Assembly: GCA_949283445.1 (NCBI GenBank)
Contig: CASDTD010000142.1
Location: forward strand, 1-6,178
Direction of reading: 5' to 3'
Origin: an uncultured Coriobacteriia bacterium
GTDB taxonomy: Bacteria; Actinomycetota; Coriobacteriia; Coriobacteriales; QAMH01
Length of the DNA: 6,178 nt
Numbering within the stretch: position 1 is the stretch's first letter; each line of letters opens with the position of its first letter. Shown piece after piece: positions 5,610-6,178 of this stretch. The notes beneath the pieces are model-generated. The model was not told the DNA's origin, searched no databases, and was given only the letters and a program-made list of their open reading frames with translations. The position numbers were made by a program, and so were the translations under genes.

Positions 5610-6178
5610 TTACAGCACCCCCTTCGTCGAGGGAACCCGTCCGGCGATGCGCCCGTCGATGGAGACCGCCTCCATTAGCGCGCGGGCCGCTGCCTTGAAC
5701 GACGCCTCGAGCATATGATGCGTGTTGCGCCCGGCAAGTGAACGCAGATGCAAGGTCAGCTGCGCGTTAGCGGCAAACGCGATCCATAACTCGTCGGCCA
5801 GTTCCGTGTCGAAGGCGCCGACGCGCGCGGCCGGCAACTCCACGGCACAATGCGCCTGCCCACGCCCCGAGATGTCCACGGCTGCCAAGACCAGCGCCTC
5901 GTCCATGGGAAGGGCGATCGAGCCATACCGCGTGATGCCGGCACAATCGCCCAGCGCGGCGGCGAAGCACTGCCCGAGCACGATGCCGCAATCCTCCACC
6001 GTGTGGTGCGCGTCGACTTCCACATCGCCTTTCGCGGTAACGGAAAGGTCGAACAGGCCGTGACGTCCGAACGCGTCGAGCATATGGTCGAAAAACGGCA
6101 CGCCTGTATTGATGTCGGTCACGCCCGTGCCATCCAAATCGAGCTCGACGACGATGTCCGTCTCCTTCGTCGTGCGGG
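5610..6178 (-). CDS. hisB: Imidazoleglycerol-phosphate dehydratase, 5' end outside window
   Basis: This enzyme dehydrates imidazole glycerol phosphate to imidazole acetol phosphate in cytosolic histidine synthesis. It is a Mn-dependent enzyme that normally forms a 24-mer. The first complete codon in the window starts at 6176, giving 188 visible residues that open with RTTKETDIVVELDLDGTG, the family's N-terminal signature. Family members are about 195-200 residues, so roughly ten residues and the start codon lie beyond the window. Metal-binding motifs are intact: FDHM (visible residues 29-32), DAHHTVED (55-62), MDEAL (91-95) and THHMLEASFKA (152-162). No phosphatase domain is fused in the visible part, so it is the monofunctional type. 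A TTG at 6137 could be taken for a start, but it falls inside the conserved LDLDGTG motif and must be internal. The TAA stop is 4 nt before hisH. Identification is very secure. Confidence 0.97.
   Translation of the reverse strand, partial: RTTKETDIVVELDLDGTGVTDINTGVPFFDHMLDAFGRHGLFDLSVTAKGDVEVDAHHTVEDCGIVLGQCFAAALGDCAGITRYGSIALPMDEALVLAAVDISGRGQAHCAVELPAARVGAFDTELADELWIAFAANAQLTLHLRSLAGRNTHHMLEASFKAAARALMEAVSIDGRIAGRVPSTKGVL

Noticed and set aside
4464..5698. Plus-strand open frames opposite hisA and hisH
   Set aside because: Antisense shadows of conserved enzymes; no promoter or ribosome-binding site support.
1..6178. CRISPR array, tRNA or rRNA genes, riboswitch
   Set aside because: No regularly spaced repeats, no tRNA-like cloverleaf or rRNA sequence, and almost all of the window is occupied by protein genes.

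Overview
This window is a piece of a GC-rich bacterial chromosome in which every supported gene reads on the minus strand, so transcription runs from high to low coordinates. The high GC content, the tightly packed his gene order and the style of the proteins suggest an actinobacterium, perhaps a Coriobacteriia relative. That is an inference from composition and gene order only; no taxonomic marker gene is present.

Right part (about 2756-6178): the distal half of a histidine biosynthesis operon, in transcription order hisB (5' end cut by the window edge), hisH, hisA, hisF, hisI, hisE. The genes are separated by 2-21 nt or overlap by 4-7 nt. HisE and HisI handle the second and third steps (PR-ATP to PR-AMP to ProFAR). 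HisA isomerises ProFAR to PRFAR. The HisH-HisF glutamine amidotransferase/cyclase makes imidazole glycerol phosphate (IGP) and AICAR, and HisB dehydrates IGP. hisG, hisD and hisC are not in the window and may lie upstream, beyond 6178. HisA is of the ordinary HisA type, not the dual-function PriA type of Streptomyces and Mycobacterium.

Middle (2458-2733): immediately after hisE, with 22 nt between them, lies a 91-residue two-helix membrane protein gene of unknown function. After it comes a short AT-rich gap (2290-2457) holding a well-formed promoter with symmetric and directly repeated operator-like sequence.

Left part (98-2289): a HipB/HipA-type toxin-antitoxin pair, with a HipB-like helix-turn-helix antitoxin and a full-length HipA-like Ser/Thr kinase that keeps its catalytic residues. 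It is followed at once by a 182-residue membrane protein of about five helices. This last protein is a clear paralogue of the short protein after hisE. They are about 46% identical over the first 50 residues, share a similar ribosome-binding leader that starts at the preceding stop codon, and have similar last codons. The short copy looks like an internally deleted version. The hipBA module therefore sits between two diverged copies of the same membrane gene, in a stretch that includes segments of much lower GC than the his genes. This is the most unusual aspect of the window and suggests acquisition or rearrangement at the end of the his operon. No RNA gene, IS element or CRISPR array was seen.
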